A DNA stretch of 64,000 bases, from positions 419,807 through 483,806 of the forward strand of contig CM029381.1 of NCBI GenBank assembly GCA_017165825.1. Direction: 5' to 3'. How positions within the stretch are numbered: position 1 is the first letter of the stretch; each line of letters starts with the position of its first letter. Position numbers and translations under genes: made by a program. Source of the stretch: Hepsetus odoe. Taxonomy: Eukaryota; Chordata; Actinopteri; Characiformes; Hepsetidae. The notes under the pieces were generated by a model, which did no database searches, was not told the origin of the DNA, and saw only the letters and a program-made list of their open reading frames with translations. Below are positions 22,987 through 32,839 of the stretch, in pieces.

Positions 22987-23077
22987 TCAGATTTGGATTG
23001 AGATGCTCTCCTCTTCTTCACTCAGGTCTAGTTTAATGTTATCCAGGGCCTGCCTCATCATCATCGAGCCCTTCCTC
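22987..23077 (-). CDS. Cingulin/paracingulin-like terminal coding exon (stop)
   Basis: Acceptor CACTTTGTAG before 23077. The phase matches the preceding exon exactly (AA plus G gives K). It encodes KRKGSMMMRQALDNIKLDLS, then EEEESISIQI and TGA at 22989-22987. From memory, CGNL1 ends in a similar basic stretch followed by RQxLDNLxLDLS and an acidic end, which supports paracingulin kinship. Together the five exons give 188 uninterrupted residues. Cingulin-family proteins are cytoplasmic scaffolds of tight and adherens junctions. Whether this gene still makes a full protein is unknown. Confidence 0.78.
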
Positions 23078-23760
23078 CTACAAAGTGAACAAATATACAA
23101 ACTCAAAAAGGGGCAAAATACCTCCATTTTAAGATCTGGGAATATAAAAGTGTGCAGAGAGCCAATCAGCAGTTTGCATTTGCAAGCGAGTGTTCCTATT
23201 GGCTCTAGAATTGAAATTAGTTATAAACAGGAATGGATCCTTTCTGTTGTGGGTGATATCGATATGATATTAAAAACTTTCAGAAAACATTTCCTGCTTT
23301 GTTTTTTTTTTATATTGTCTTCATTCTGTTACAAATATTTGCCTTGTTTTTAATTAGAAATATGAATTCTAATCAGATTCACAACAGATTCATTGAATTT
23401 ATTTCATGCTGATATATACGGTCAGTGTTTGCAGCGATTCATTTTTACGTTGACAAATAAAGAGTTGGCTCGGAGACAAATTAGATCATTCAGCCACTAT
23501 TTAAACTGCAGACAATTTTTAAAATGTAGGACATTTAACTGGGCTAATGAAGATGGTTTTATGGTATTGATTCAATTATTGACAAAAAAATGTAAAGAGA
23601 CCATTGTGATTCGAATTAAGAACAGCTGATCGGCTGTCCAACAGCATGTTATTAGTTTCAGCTACTAAATATATCAGTAAAGAGCGTTTCTGGTTCGGTG
23701 TTTAAAATGCTGGAAGAGATATTGTTCAGGAAACTGTTGATTTTTACTGCGCATGTGTGT

Positions 23761-23993
23761 GAAAGTGAAAGTGACTATTGGTCATTGTGAACACACAGCA
23801 CATGGTGAACTACAAGGAAATGCATTCTCGGCATTAAACCTGCACACATCTTACAGCAGTGGGTAGTCATATCCAGCACTGGGGAGCAGTGATTGGGACG
23901 GTACCTTGGTCAAGGGTACCTAGGGTGACCTACTGGTCCAGGATTTGAACCCATGACCTTCCGACCCTGGGGCCTTTTCCCTAAGCAAGAGAC
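23761..23993 (-). mobile_element. SINE family A, minus copy
   Basis: GAAAGTGAAAGTGACTATTG tail, CAGTGATTGGGACGGTACCT, reversed B box TTTGAACCCATGACCTT. It lies 29 bp downstream of the penultimate exon of the cingulin-like gene, inside its last intron and in the same orientation. Confidence 0.75.
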
Positions 23994-24021
23994 CAGTGTG
24001 TGTGTGTGTATGATAACTCAC

Positions 24022-24185
24022 TTAGTCTGTAACTGCAGGTCCAGCACTTGCTTCTGTAGGCGGGCGCTAGCCTCCCTCTCCTCGGTCAGCTCTCTCTGTG
24101 TGTGTCTGTACTGACTCTCCCGACGACTTGCCAGTTCCTCTGCCTCGTTCAGCTGCCTCTTCAGGGAGCGCATCCGCTGAGTAAT
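24022..24185 (-). CDS. Cingulin/paracingulin-like coiled-coil exon (penultimate)
   Basis: Acceptor GTGTTTAG before 24185 and donor GTGAGT after 24022. The 164-nt exon encodes 54 residues plus 2 nt. It carries ITQRMRSLKRQLNEAEE, the hallmark 'LKRQLxEAEEE' motif near the C terminus of cingulin-family and myosin II tails, followed by SQYRHTQRELTEEREASARL. Without splicing the frame would hit TGA inside the donor, so the donor is required for the tail exon. Confidence 0.85.
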
Positions 24186-24544
24186 CTAAACACACATACA
24201 CACACACACCATTATATATGTAGATAAAGGCTGGCTCCTCATACTTGGCACCATTTCTGTAAGATATATAGCATGAAAAACACTTTTCATTTGATCTCCA
24301 TGTATGGAATGGACCTCATAAAAGTTTGAAATTAAGATTTAATTAGCAGTCTTAGTAAACATACTGTAAAATTCACAAGAAAGATTTGTTAAACAAATTC
24401 ACTCATCTGGTTCACTTAGGTGAAAATATCCACCATTAGCATATGATAAAATTGCTTAGACAATTGTTATTGTCTCCATCTAGTGGTGCTTACAAAGAAC
24501 TGCATCTGTATGCTGCCCTCTGGTGTAAAAACATAGAAATGTAC

Positions 24545-24653
24545 CAGATCTTTTTGCTCATTGGAGATTTTGTGCTCTTCATCCAGCTGCTCGGTGAGCT
24601 CCATAACCTTCCTCTCCAGCCTGCTGATGGTGTTGTTCAGGGTCACTTTACTC
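24545..24653 (-). CDS. Cingulin/paracingulin-like coiled-coil exon (third from 3' end)
   Basis: Acceptor CCTTCAG before 24653 and donor GTACAT after 24545. The 109-nt exon completes R and encodes SKVTLNNTISRLERKVMELT then EQLDEEHKISNEQKDL. The pattern LERKVxELTxQLDEEHxxxxEQKDL resembles the C-terminal rod of cingulin and CGNL1, which share a myosin-II-tail-like coiled coil. Confidence 0.82.
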
Positions 24654-24755
24654 CTGAAGGAGGAATGCATGGTTAGGGTGTATAGCCACAAAAGTACAAA
24701 AAATCTGATTTTATGCACCAAATATTCTAGAAAAAAATGTTGAGCCCCACATTTC

Positions 24756-24955
24756 TTCATATTTTGCTTCCACTTGTATTTTTAATATCTTTTTGAGGAA
24801 CAGTTCTCCAGATCTTCCTGAAGGACAGTGTTTTTGTCTCTCATTTTCAGTACAGTCTCTGTTCCTGAGCAGTTTGATTGTTCTGTGTTGGTTAATCCAC
24901 ACAGTGATCTACGTCTGAACCTTCAAGCAGAACAAAGTCTCTCATTTGAAGCAGT
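24756..24955 (-). mobile_element. Dispersed repeat copy in cingulin-like intron
   Basis: GAGGAACAGTTCTCCAGATC, TCCTGAAGGACAGTGTTTTT, CCTGAGCAGTTTGATTG and AATCCACACAGTGATCTAC are shared almost word for word with 30070-30240. Confidence 0.65.
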
Positions 24956-25123
24956 GAAAAAAAGGTGCAGATGATTCCAGATGATCAGGTGATTTGTCTA
25001 CTGCTGATGCTGAACACTGAGCAAATGAATGCTGCACAAAATGTAAGGAAACGAGGGGCTCAAGGTTGCAATAACGTGTATTGTAAGTGTTTGCTGTAAG
25101 TAAGATCACTAGAAATGTTATAC

Positions 25124-25242
25124 CTCTCCTCAGCTCTGAGTGCATTCTCCAGCTCTTTAGCTCTGGTTTCTGCTTTAGTGATGACATGTTCATGGACTCT
25201 GTTGTTTTGCAGCTCCTCAATCTCACCATTCAATTCTCGAAT
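25124..25242 (-). CDS. Cingulin/paracingulin-like coiled-coil exon (fourth from 3' end)
   Basis: Acceptor ATTATCAG before 25242 and donor GTATAA after 25124. The exon is 119 nt, entering in phase 0 and leaving in phase 2. It encodes IRELNGEIEELQNN, RVHEHVITKAETRAKELENA and LRAEE, plus the first two bases of an R codon. It is strongly charged, proline-free and helical, and continues the heptad pattern of the preceding exon. Confidence 0.8.
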
Positions 25243-25346
25243 CTGATAATTAATTTGCATCTTCATCAACATCTTTATCACTATTAACATTAAATGGCCA
25301 AGAAATGAAAGTCAAGCTAAGAATGTTCCTCCTCCAGTAAAGTTAC

Positions 25347-25430
25347 CTGTCTCTCCAGAATGACCTTCTCACACTCCAACTTGTCATTGAGGTCCTTCTC
25401 CTGAATCAGCTTCACCTGCAGCTGTTCACA
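25347..25430 (-). CDS. Cingulin/paracingulin-like coiled-coil exon (fifth from 3' end)
   Basis: Minus-strand exon with acceptor TTCTTCTCAG before 25430 and donor GTAACT after 25347. Its 84 nt encode 28 residues (CEQLQVKLIQEKDLNDKLEC, then EKVILERQ) with heptad spacing and no proline, typical of a coiled coil. It joins the next exon in phase 0. It has no in-frame ATG, so the protein must start further upstream (higher coordinates). No convincing upstream exon was found between 25440 and the LINE composite at 48 kb. Confidence 0.75.
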
Positions 25431-26009
25431 CTGAGAAGAAAACACAAAAGTTTCAAATCCAACACAAAGTAGCAACTGGTGTCAGCATGAGAAGACTGAT
25501 TTGTAGCACTGAACTGAACTCAGTCAAATGAATGAAAGACCCAAAAGCCTGATGGTGAGACACAAAAATGAACATTTTCATTCTTTACACCCTGCATGAC
25601 CAACAAAAGGGAGGCTACACTCATGCCCTCTACAGCAACATATTGCGCATGAGCTTTCAGACTCAAAAGTTGCAACTGGTGTCAATATTTTATTTAGTAG
25701 GACTAGGGCTTACAGTTTTACGTGTTTTTTACTGAATGATTATATGGACAAAAGTAATTGGATATGTGGCTTTAACTCCTACAAAAACTTAATGATCTCA
25801 TGGAATTGCTTCCTTTCTGCAGAATTGACAACTTCCACTCTTCTGGAAAGGCTTTCCACAACATTTTGGAGGGTGGATGTGGGAATATCCATTTTATACC
25901 CATTTATCATTTGCAATTACATGGATTATCTTGCTGGACTGACTTATCGCAACAGTGACACCTTATAAACTACAAATCTTTTCACAGCATTGCTAGGTAT
26001 AGGATTTTA

Positions 26010-26460
26010 CTGACCACTAGTTCTCAATGGGATCAAGGTCTGGGGAGTTTCCTGGCCATGGACCCAAAACTTTGATGTTTTGTTCTCTGAGACACTTAGT
26101 TCTCACTTTTGTCTTTTGGCATGGTGCTCCATCATGCTGGAAAAAGCACTGTTCTTCACCAGACTGTTCTTGAATGGTCAGGAGATGTTGCTCTTGGAGG
26201 ATATTTTGGTTCCATTCTGTATTCATGGCTGTGATGTTTGGAGAAATTGAGTGAGCCACACCGGCTGAGTAGCTCTACACATTGCTTCTCTCTTTGAAGT
26301 TCTTGACGTTCTGGTAAATGGTCGATTAGGTGAAATCTTACCAACAGCAATGTCTGTGCCTGTGAAGCCCTTTCATGCAAAGCAATGCTGACTGCATGTG
26401 TTTCTTTGCAGGTAACCATGGTTAACAAAGGAAGAACAATAATTTCAAGCACCACCCTCC
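26010..26460 (-). mobile_element. Tc1-like transposase relic
   Basis: The minus strand translates to CFFQHDGAPCQKTKVRTKCL and further on WPGNSPDLDPIEN, which are the second D and the NSPDLNPIEN region of the DDE domain of Tc1/mariner transposases. Only the C-terminal half is left and the flanking frames are broken. The + strand at 25740-25990 may be another old transposon end. Confidence 0.75.
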
Positions 26461-26529
26461 TTTTAAAGAATCCAGTCTGCTATTCTAACTCAATCAGCAG
26501 GACAGAGTGATCTCCACCCTTGTCCTCCA

Positions 26530-26705
26530 CAACACTTTGGAAGGTCGTGGGTTCAAATCCCAGACATGTATATTGCCCTGAGGAACCCGTCAGCAAGGTA
26601 TCGTCCCCAGCAATGCTCCCCGGGTGCTTTGTATGCCTAGGATATGCATTTCATTCCATGTGTGCTACACTGTATGCTCACAATGAAAAATTGTCACTTT
26701 TACTT
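26530..26705 (+). mobile_element. SINE family A, diverged + copy
   Basis: GTGGGTTCAAATCCCAG as B box, GCCCTGAGGAACCC, AGCAAGGTATCGTCCCCAGC and GCTCCCCGGGTGCTTT, ending TTGTCACTTTTACTTC. Confidence 0.65.
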
Positions 26706-27744
26706 CATACCATTGGTTCCTTTGGACTCACCCTGCATCACCACTAAAACCAAAAGAGAGGCTACAATCATACCGTCTACAGCAGCATATAGTACCTGAG
26801 TGTCCCCATTAAAACAGCAATGTATTTCCACATAGTAATAAAATGCTGGTCTTTTAAAAGGCCTTTGTTGACAAANAAAAAGTCTTGTTACATTTTCAGG
26901 GGTGACACCGATGAAAATGAGTGGAATAAACTTTAATAAATGTTCATGTTTAGGTTAAAGTCAATAAATTTAACTTGAATGTGATTGTCTATACAGATGT
27001 TACTGATGACGAAATGGACTCAATTTCTTAATAAGGATAAAAAAAAAAACTTCTATAAGTAAAAACTAGAATGTCCACTGCAATTAGTAGGAATAAAATT
27101 CATAAAATTCATTCCATGCCAAAACATAAATATGCCAAAAAATGACAATAAACTATGTTTCTGACAATAATTCACATTTTCATGGTTTAAAAAAACTCTT
27201 TCAAAATAAAAATCAGTCGATTTATTGCACAGTACAAAAATGAAATATACAAAATGTAAAAAAAAAATTAAAAGACGAAAATAAAATTACTACATATAAA
27301 ATAATTTCATATAAAGCTAATATTTAGTTTTACTAATTTACTTTTTTAGTTATACAGTGTCAGAGCAACAAGAGCCTGCATTTTTGAAAACACCCTGCCA
27401 TGGTCTGAAATGAATGTGTGAGGTTTTAATCCTGCAGTTGGCAGTTTTCTTATTTGGTGTACATAATCTTCCACTACTTGTTAGTCAGGGTGTGCCACAT
27501 CAGAGCATACAGCAGGCATACATTTTAAAAAAGCACAAGTGATTACAAACGTGTGTATATCAAGAAAGAAAAATAAGTTTAACGGTTTCGCAGTGAATTG
27601 TACAGTACTTTAATTCACGGCCAGCGATCAGACTAAAGGAGCCCATTAGCCTGTAAGCAGTCTTACAGCCGGCTGGCTCACTGACCAGCCAAGTTACAGT
27701 TAAGAAAATGAGTCCCAGTAAAAATAAAATGATATCCAGTAACC

Positions 27745-27852
27745 GGGCAGCAGTGATGGGGACGGTAGCTTGCTCCTTGATGACACAGGGCGACATACCG
27801 GTCCAGGACCTTTCAATTCTTGGGGCCTAGAACCCAAACACTAGACCACCAC
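27745..27852 (-). mobile_element. SINE family A fragment
   Basis: GGGCAGCAGTGATGGGGACG, CTTGCTCCTTGATGACACAGGG, ending in AACACTAGACCACCA. Confidence 0.55.
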
Positions 27853-28527
27853 ACAATGACATTTCTATCATAAGTGATATTTAAATAGCCACAATTCAAT
27901 TAAGAAAATGGAAAATTCAGTGGTCACAGCACCTTGACTACTACTACCGATTTTTGCTGGTGACATTAACCGTGTGTAACCAGTGCAGTGAAGATGATTC
28001 AGATTTTTCTGCCCAATTACAGTAAACAGAGTTTGGACAGATTAACACTCACACAACCTCACAGTCTCGTGGGAGTGGGAGCCAGAACGTCTCGTACCAG
28101 AGTTACTTTAGCCGTGACCGGTAGCGTGATGACTAAACAAAGTACCTTCACTGCAGGAATGCTGAAATGCTCCGTTTCCCACAGCAAGCCACTAAATAAT
28201 TTCTCCAAAAATGGAAGTGGTCAGGAAATGTGGGTGGGTATGGACTGCAAGTGGGGGCAAACCACAGGGCAAATCCACATTCCTGCACAGATCTGCTTCA
28301 ATAACACAAAATCCAGAACGGGACATCCACCACGCTGCAGCCCAGAGCTGTTTTGGAAGTAATCTGCTGCAAAAGCAGGGTCCAGCAGGAACTTTTTCCC
28401 AAATTTGCCCAGAGCATACTGGACATACGTGCTTGTGCGCTTAACTAAAGCTACGTTTTAAAAAAGCACATCAAGTGATTACAAACGTGTGTATATCAAG
28501 AAAAAAATCAACAAAACATGGCATTTA

Positions 28528-28977
28528 AAGTGAAACTAAAAGTGAACATTTTGAAGCAAAGCACAGCACACAGTGAGACACAATGAAATTGCACCTCTGC
28601 TTTTTGCCCTCACACACACGTGCAGCAGGGGGCAGCTATTTAAAGTGCATGGGGAGCAGTGATGGGGACTCTACCTTGCTTAAGGGTACCTCAGGGCAAC
28701 CTACTGGATTGAAATTTGAACCCACCACCTTCTGATCCTGGGGTCTAGTCCCTAAACATTAGGCCACCCAGATTCTGGGTTCAATTCCCTCACCAGTAGG
28801 TTGCCCTGAGGTACCCTTGAGCAAGGTACCATCCCCGTCACTGCTTCCCGGGCACTTTCAATAGCTGCCCCCTGCTGCACGTGTGTGTGTGGATGAAACG
28901 CAGAGGTTGAATTTTCGTTGTGTTGTGCTGTGCTGCGTTTCACAATGACAGGGATAGTCACTTTCACTTTACTTTCG
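28528..28977. mobile_element. Head-to-head inverted pair of SINE family A
   Basis: A minus copy (28528-28769, tail at left, GGCCACCC head at right) abuts a + copy (28770-28977, head AGATTCTGGGTTCAATTCCC, tail CACTTTCACTTTACTTTCGC). The result is a roughly 450-bp imperfect palindrome with almost no spacer. Confidence 0.75.
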
Positions 28978-28999
28978 CTATAGTATAGCCTAGTCAGAC

Positions 29000-29190
29000 A
29001 AACCTTATTAACCTTTATAGACATTTATAAGCTTGTGCCGACCAGTCATTACAATGACAACACAGATCAAGCCATGACTAGTCAGTTGTTATGAAGGGCT
29101 TTTGTATGTACTTGCCAACATGGTTTCATAACATGACATAAACCTACACAGGCACATTATAAAGGCTCAAAAAAGAGTCAAATGGCGTAA
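29000..29190. repeat. Dispersed 'CTTATGTAxx...CATAAACCTACA' repeat copy
   Basis: TTATTAACCTTTATAGACAT, GGCTTTTGTATGTACTTGCC and GACATAAACCTACACAGGC belong to the same family as the cluster at 59680-61460 and the copy at 35085-35260. Confidence 0.45.
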
Positions 29191-29604
29191 AACCTTCATG
29201 GCAACTGATATCTGCAAAGTCGATATCGAGGCTACAGCATGATTAACCAGTGAGTGACATCACTGGCTGACCAATCACAAATAAAAAGGTGATGTTTGAA
29301 GGACCTGAAACAGCTAGCGCTCGCGCAGGCCTTTAAAATTATCCTTAAATTAGCTCCTTAGATTAGCTTAGCCTAGCCTAGCCTGCTTCGTCATTCCTCA
29401 AACGAGGAAAATACCGCCGATTGTCGTAATATCAACACTTCAAGCGTTGAATAATAAGCCTTTATAAGACTAAACTTAATTGTGAAAATTTTTATTTTGG
29501 GACTTTTCATCGAAAATAAGACCTCAACTCACTCAGAGGCTAATTAGCATGTTGCTAAGATACAAGCAAACAGCTGTTTAATGAAAAATAATGGTCAAAA
29601 AGAA

Positions 29605-29793
29605 ATATATATATATATATATATTGTTTTGTTTTTTTTAAGAAACTTTATTTTTGCTTTATTGCCTTATTTTTTCTGTAGAATCAAACAGCCTGTGTTG
29701 TGCTTCTAAGACTGATACATGAAAGTGATCTCTTCTCTGATTGGCTGGTGTGTATTAAATAATTTGTAGGCCAAAAAAAAAAAAAAAAAAAAA
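29605..29793. repeat. (AT)10 and A21 simple repeats
   Basis: AT run 29605-29624 and an A run 29773-29793. The latter may be the tail of an old retrotransposed sequence, but no body is recognised. Confidence 0.8.
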
Positions 29794-30009
29794 GAATTTG
29801 ACATCTCTGCTATCCTTAGATGCGAACCTATAAATAATCACATTTTAATTAAAGAACAATTAATAACCTCATGTGAACAATTTAATCTCAATTCTGATAT
29901 TTGATCATAGATAAAAGTCCTCGATAAACCTTCATGGGGTACCTTTTGAGTCACTGCTTTATATTGCGAAATACTGACTGGAATTAAACTACATTTAATA
30001 AGAAAACAG

Positions 30010-30245
30010 CCTAGGATCTACAGTAGTGTGAAAAAGTCTTGAGCAACTCCTTTTGCCTCCATGTAGCCAGATTTTCTCATATTTTTAATGTCTAGTTGAG
30101 GAACAGTTCTCCAGATCTTCCTGAAGGACAGTGTTGTTGTCTCTCATTTTCAGTACAGTCTCTGTACCTGAGCAGTTTGATTGTTTCTGGTTGGTTAATC
30201 CACACAGTGATCTACAGCTGAACCTCCAAGCAGAACAAAGCATCT
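30010..30245 (-). mobile_element. Dispersed repeat copy (same family as 24756-24955)
   Basis: It shares GAGGAACAGTTCTCCAGATC, TCCTGAAGGACAGTGTTG and AATCCACACAGTGATCTAC, and at its left end AAAAGTCTTGAGCAACTCC, the reverse of the 'CTCAAGACTTTTGCACAG' end phrase. Confidence 0.65.
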
Positions 30246-30545
30246 AACTTAAGACATGAAGAAGCATATATATTGTCTTCCCTTAATTGCTAGTTGCCTA
30301 GAAAAAAAACAGCTTAGAGTCTTTTCTGGTCATGATAAGAACATCAATCACCACAAGCATCTAGTTTGTGATCCATCAGCACTGCTTTGGGAAAGAATCC
30401 ACTTGTACTTGCTTGTACATCAGTTACTACATGTCTAATTGGCCAGGCTTGCCCCCAACCATGCACTTAAATAGATGGACATACTGTGATCTGCAAAACC
30501 TAAAGGTAAAATGTTTCTAGCTGTGCTACCATAAATTCAGTCTCA

Positions 30546-30797
30546 GTCAGTCAGTCATTTTCTGGGCCGCTTGTCCTAATTAGGGTCACGGGGGGATTCT
30601 GGAGTCCATCCCAGCTCAGACAGGGCAAAGGACAGGGACACACCCTGGACAGGTCACCAGCCTATCGCAGGGAGGAGCAAACCAACAGGGATGGCACCTT
30701 GCTCAAGGGTACCTCAGAGCAACCCACTGGTAAGGGGTTTGAACCCACAATCTTCTGATGCGGGGCCAACTCTCTAACCACTAGGCCACCGCTGCCC
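30546..30797 (-). mobile_element. SINE C 3' part fused to SINE A fragment
   Basis: 30546-30672 carries TTAGGGTCACGGGGGGATTC and ACACCCTGGACAGGTCACC (family C). 30684-30797 carries GGTACCTCAGAGCAACCC, GTTTGAACCCACAATCTTC and CTAGGCCACCGCTGCCCC (family A head, minus). Confidence 0.65.
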
Positions 30798-31229
30798 CTA
30801 AATTCAACCCACAATCCAAGGTTTGATATGTGGGTTTAGCAATTGAAACAAGCCTACCAAACTATGCAGGATGCCAGCCTTCACAGCCAACCACTGTGTA
30901 TACCTCTATAGTAGATACCTCCAGATATAACTCTGTATACTCCTACAATAAATACCTCCAGAGACCTCTGTGTGTACCTCTACAGTAGATGCCTCCAGAG
31001 ACCATCTTCTACACCAGATATCATCAACAGAAGACTGCCCAAAGCCACTCAGCCTGTATTGCCTGTCCACTACAGTTAGGTCTGCCTGACAGCTTCTGAA
31101 TGAAACTGATCTTGACTGCCACTAATAATGTAAATCACAAGAAATCATAAAAACTCCATTTCCCTCTTGAAACAACAGAAAGATTTAACCCCAATAAAAT
31201 TCTACTAGCAGAGCAAGCAGTCCACGTAC

Positions 31230-31350
31230 CTGTAGGTCCCACACTTGTTAATCAACGAGCAAGTCCATTCCACAGGAGAGACAGAGCGAGAATGAGAACA
31301 GCTCTGCACAACAGAGGAAGGCAAGAAAGAAGGAGGCGATGTGGGTGGAG
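31230..31350. other. Divergent candidate splice donors (possible non-coding first exons)
   Basis: On the minus strand ACCTACAG|GTACGT ends at 31230. On the + strand GTGGAG|GTAAGT ends at 31350. The 120 bp between them is purine-rich (GAGAGACAGAGCGAGAATGA). The arrangement would fit a small bidirectional promoter, but no transcript evidence is available. Confidence 0.2.
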
Positions 31351-32444
31351 GTAAGTATCCCGTTTTTCAAGTTGTGTCAACAGGTGTCAACAGTGAAGGT
31401 GTCCAAGAAAAAGTACCTTCTTGATGGGCTTGGGTGTCATTTTTTGTTTGTTTACACCAGTAATGCTAAAGGTTTTATTGATACTAATCATTTTGTATTC
31501 AGGACCCAAGGGTTACATTTGTCTGGTATTGTAAAGCCATGTATAATATTTGTATTTGTGATATTTATAATGTTCTTAATTCTTATTTTCCAAGCGCTTG
31601 TTATCCCAGGCTGGAAGACTGATATATGGAAATGAGTTCAGTTCTGATTGGCTGATCACTGAAACCCTCCTTATTATGGATGGAACTAAAATAATGTGGT
31701 TGCCTGAATAGGTAGGTTAGTCCACGGGTTGGTCTTTGTGACAGCATTAAAAATAAAAGAATTTCTAAGCAGGATTACTTTCCATTAATAGGTTTCCTTA
31801 TAAAATGGACTGTGAAGTTATGTTTGTTGGTGATGTAAGCTCTTTTGGTTCCAACAAAATACGGGATACATCAAAGGTCACTTCAGCAATAAATGCTGAT
31901 GCTCATAAGAGCTATAAGATCCAAGATCAGCAATGATGAAACCTCAGAAACCCGCTGCATCGCTAAACCTGTGCTGCAATAAAGCACTGGTGTTGTGTGA
32001 CCATGCCTCTTGGTATGTGGTGAAAGGGCTCCTGGGAAGAGGGTGTGCAAGGGTGGGGTCAGCCTGCTCAATCAGCATGGCTGTTAGCCAGAACACACCC
32101 GCTCTCCAGCAGCCAGTGTGTGTAATTGTTAGTGTATGTGTGTATGTGGGGAGGGTAAGCGAAAGCGAGATTGAGAAAGAGTTTTTAGTTAACTGGTGGG
32201 TGTGGTTCTGTCAGTAAAATGTTCCTGAAGTGAAGGGACTATTATCAGTAAAAGTACACATTGCCAGTGCTAATATCTGTACTTCTATCAGATATTAAGT
32301 AGAAACACATGGGTTTTGTAACCTTTCACTGGACCATGCTGTGGACAAGTAAATGAGCAGCAAACTAACAAAAGCAACAGCAAATTGGGGACCTATTAGT
32401 AGAACTCCACAATCTATGTAAATCCAAACTACAGAGGATTTTTC

Positions 32445-32830
32445 CTTAATTTGACTGCTTCCATTAGGGGTCACCAGAGCACCATTTCCATTTCTTCCTG
32501 TCTTCTGCATCTTCCTTTCTCACACTGACCACAAACCACCTCTTTGTCCTTCCTCTTCTCCTCTTGCCTGGCAGCTCCATCCTCACCAACCTCCTCCTGA
32601 TATACTCATGGTCTCTCCTCTAGACATGTCCAAACCATCTCTATCTTGCTTCTCTAACTTTGTCTCCAAAAAGTCCAACCCGAGCTGTCCTTCTAATATA
32701 CTCATTTCTAATCCTGTCCATCCTCGTCACACCCAACAAAAATTTCAACATTTTGAACTCTGACACCTCCACTGCCAGTCTTTCTGTCTACGCCACCACC
32801 GCCAAGCTGTATATCATATTTGTGACATGT
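32445..32830 (-). mobile_element. LINE family B 3' end (minus)
   Basis: TTAGGGGTCACCAGAGCACC at the 3' terminus, then the reverse of the C-terminal coding region (CCTCCTGATATACTCATGG, TTGTCTCCAAAAAGTCC, CTAATCCTGTCCATCCTCGT). It is the same 3' end as at 48065-48350. Confidence 0.8.
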
Positions 32831-32839
32831 TACTGACAA

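Larger units (their letters stand above)
22987..25430 (-). other. 3' part of a cingulin-like gene (5 exons; 5' end not seen)
   Basis: Five in-phase exons with canonical splice sites and no stop codon span 2.4 kb. Human CGN and CGNL1 proteins are over 1,000 residues long, with a large head exon. No such exon is visible before tcf4 begins at 51.4 kb on the same strand. The locus is therefore truncated, is read from a local promoter, or has small upstream exons I could not recognise. In human the position between RAB27B and TCF4 holds CCDC68. The tail seen here does not resemble what I remember of the CCDC68 C terminus. Confidence 0.7.

Noticed and set aside
22835..23353. 172-codon + frame
   Set aside because: It overlaps the terminal exon of the minus-strand cingulin-like gene, whose phase and splice sites fit better; it is a shadow frame.
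27988..28362. 124-codon + frame
   Set aside because: No domain or splice context recognised. GC content is slightly raised but the composition is not protein-like.
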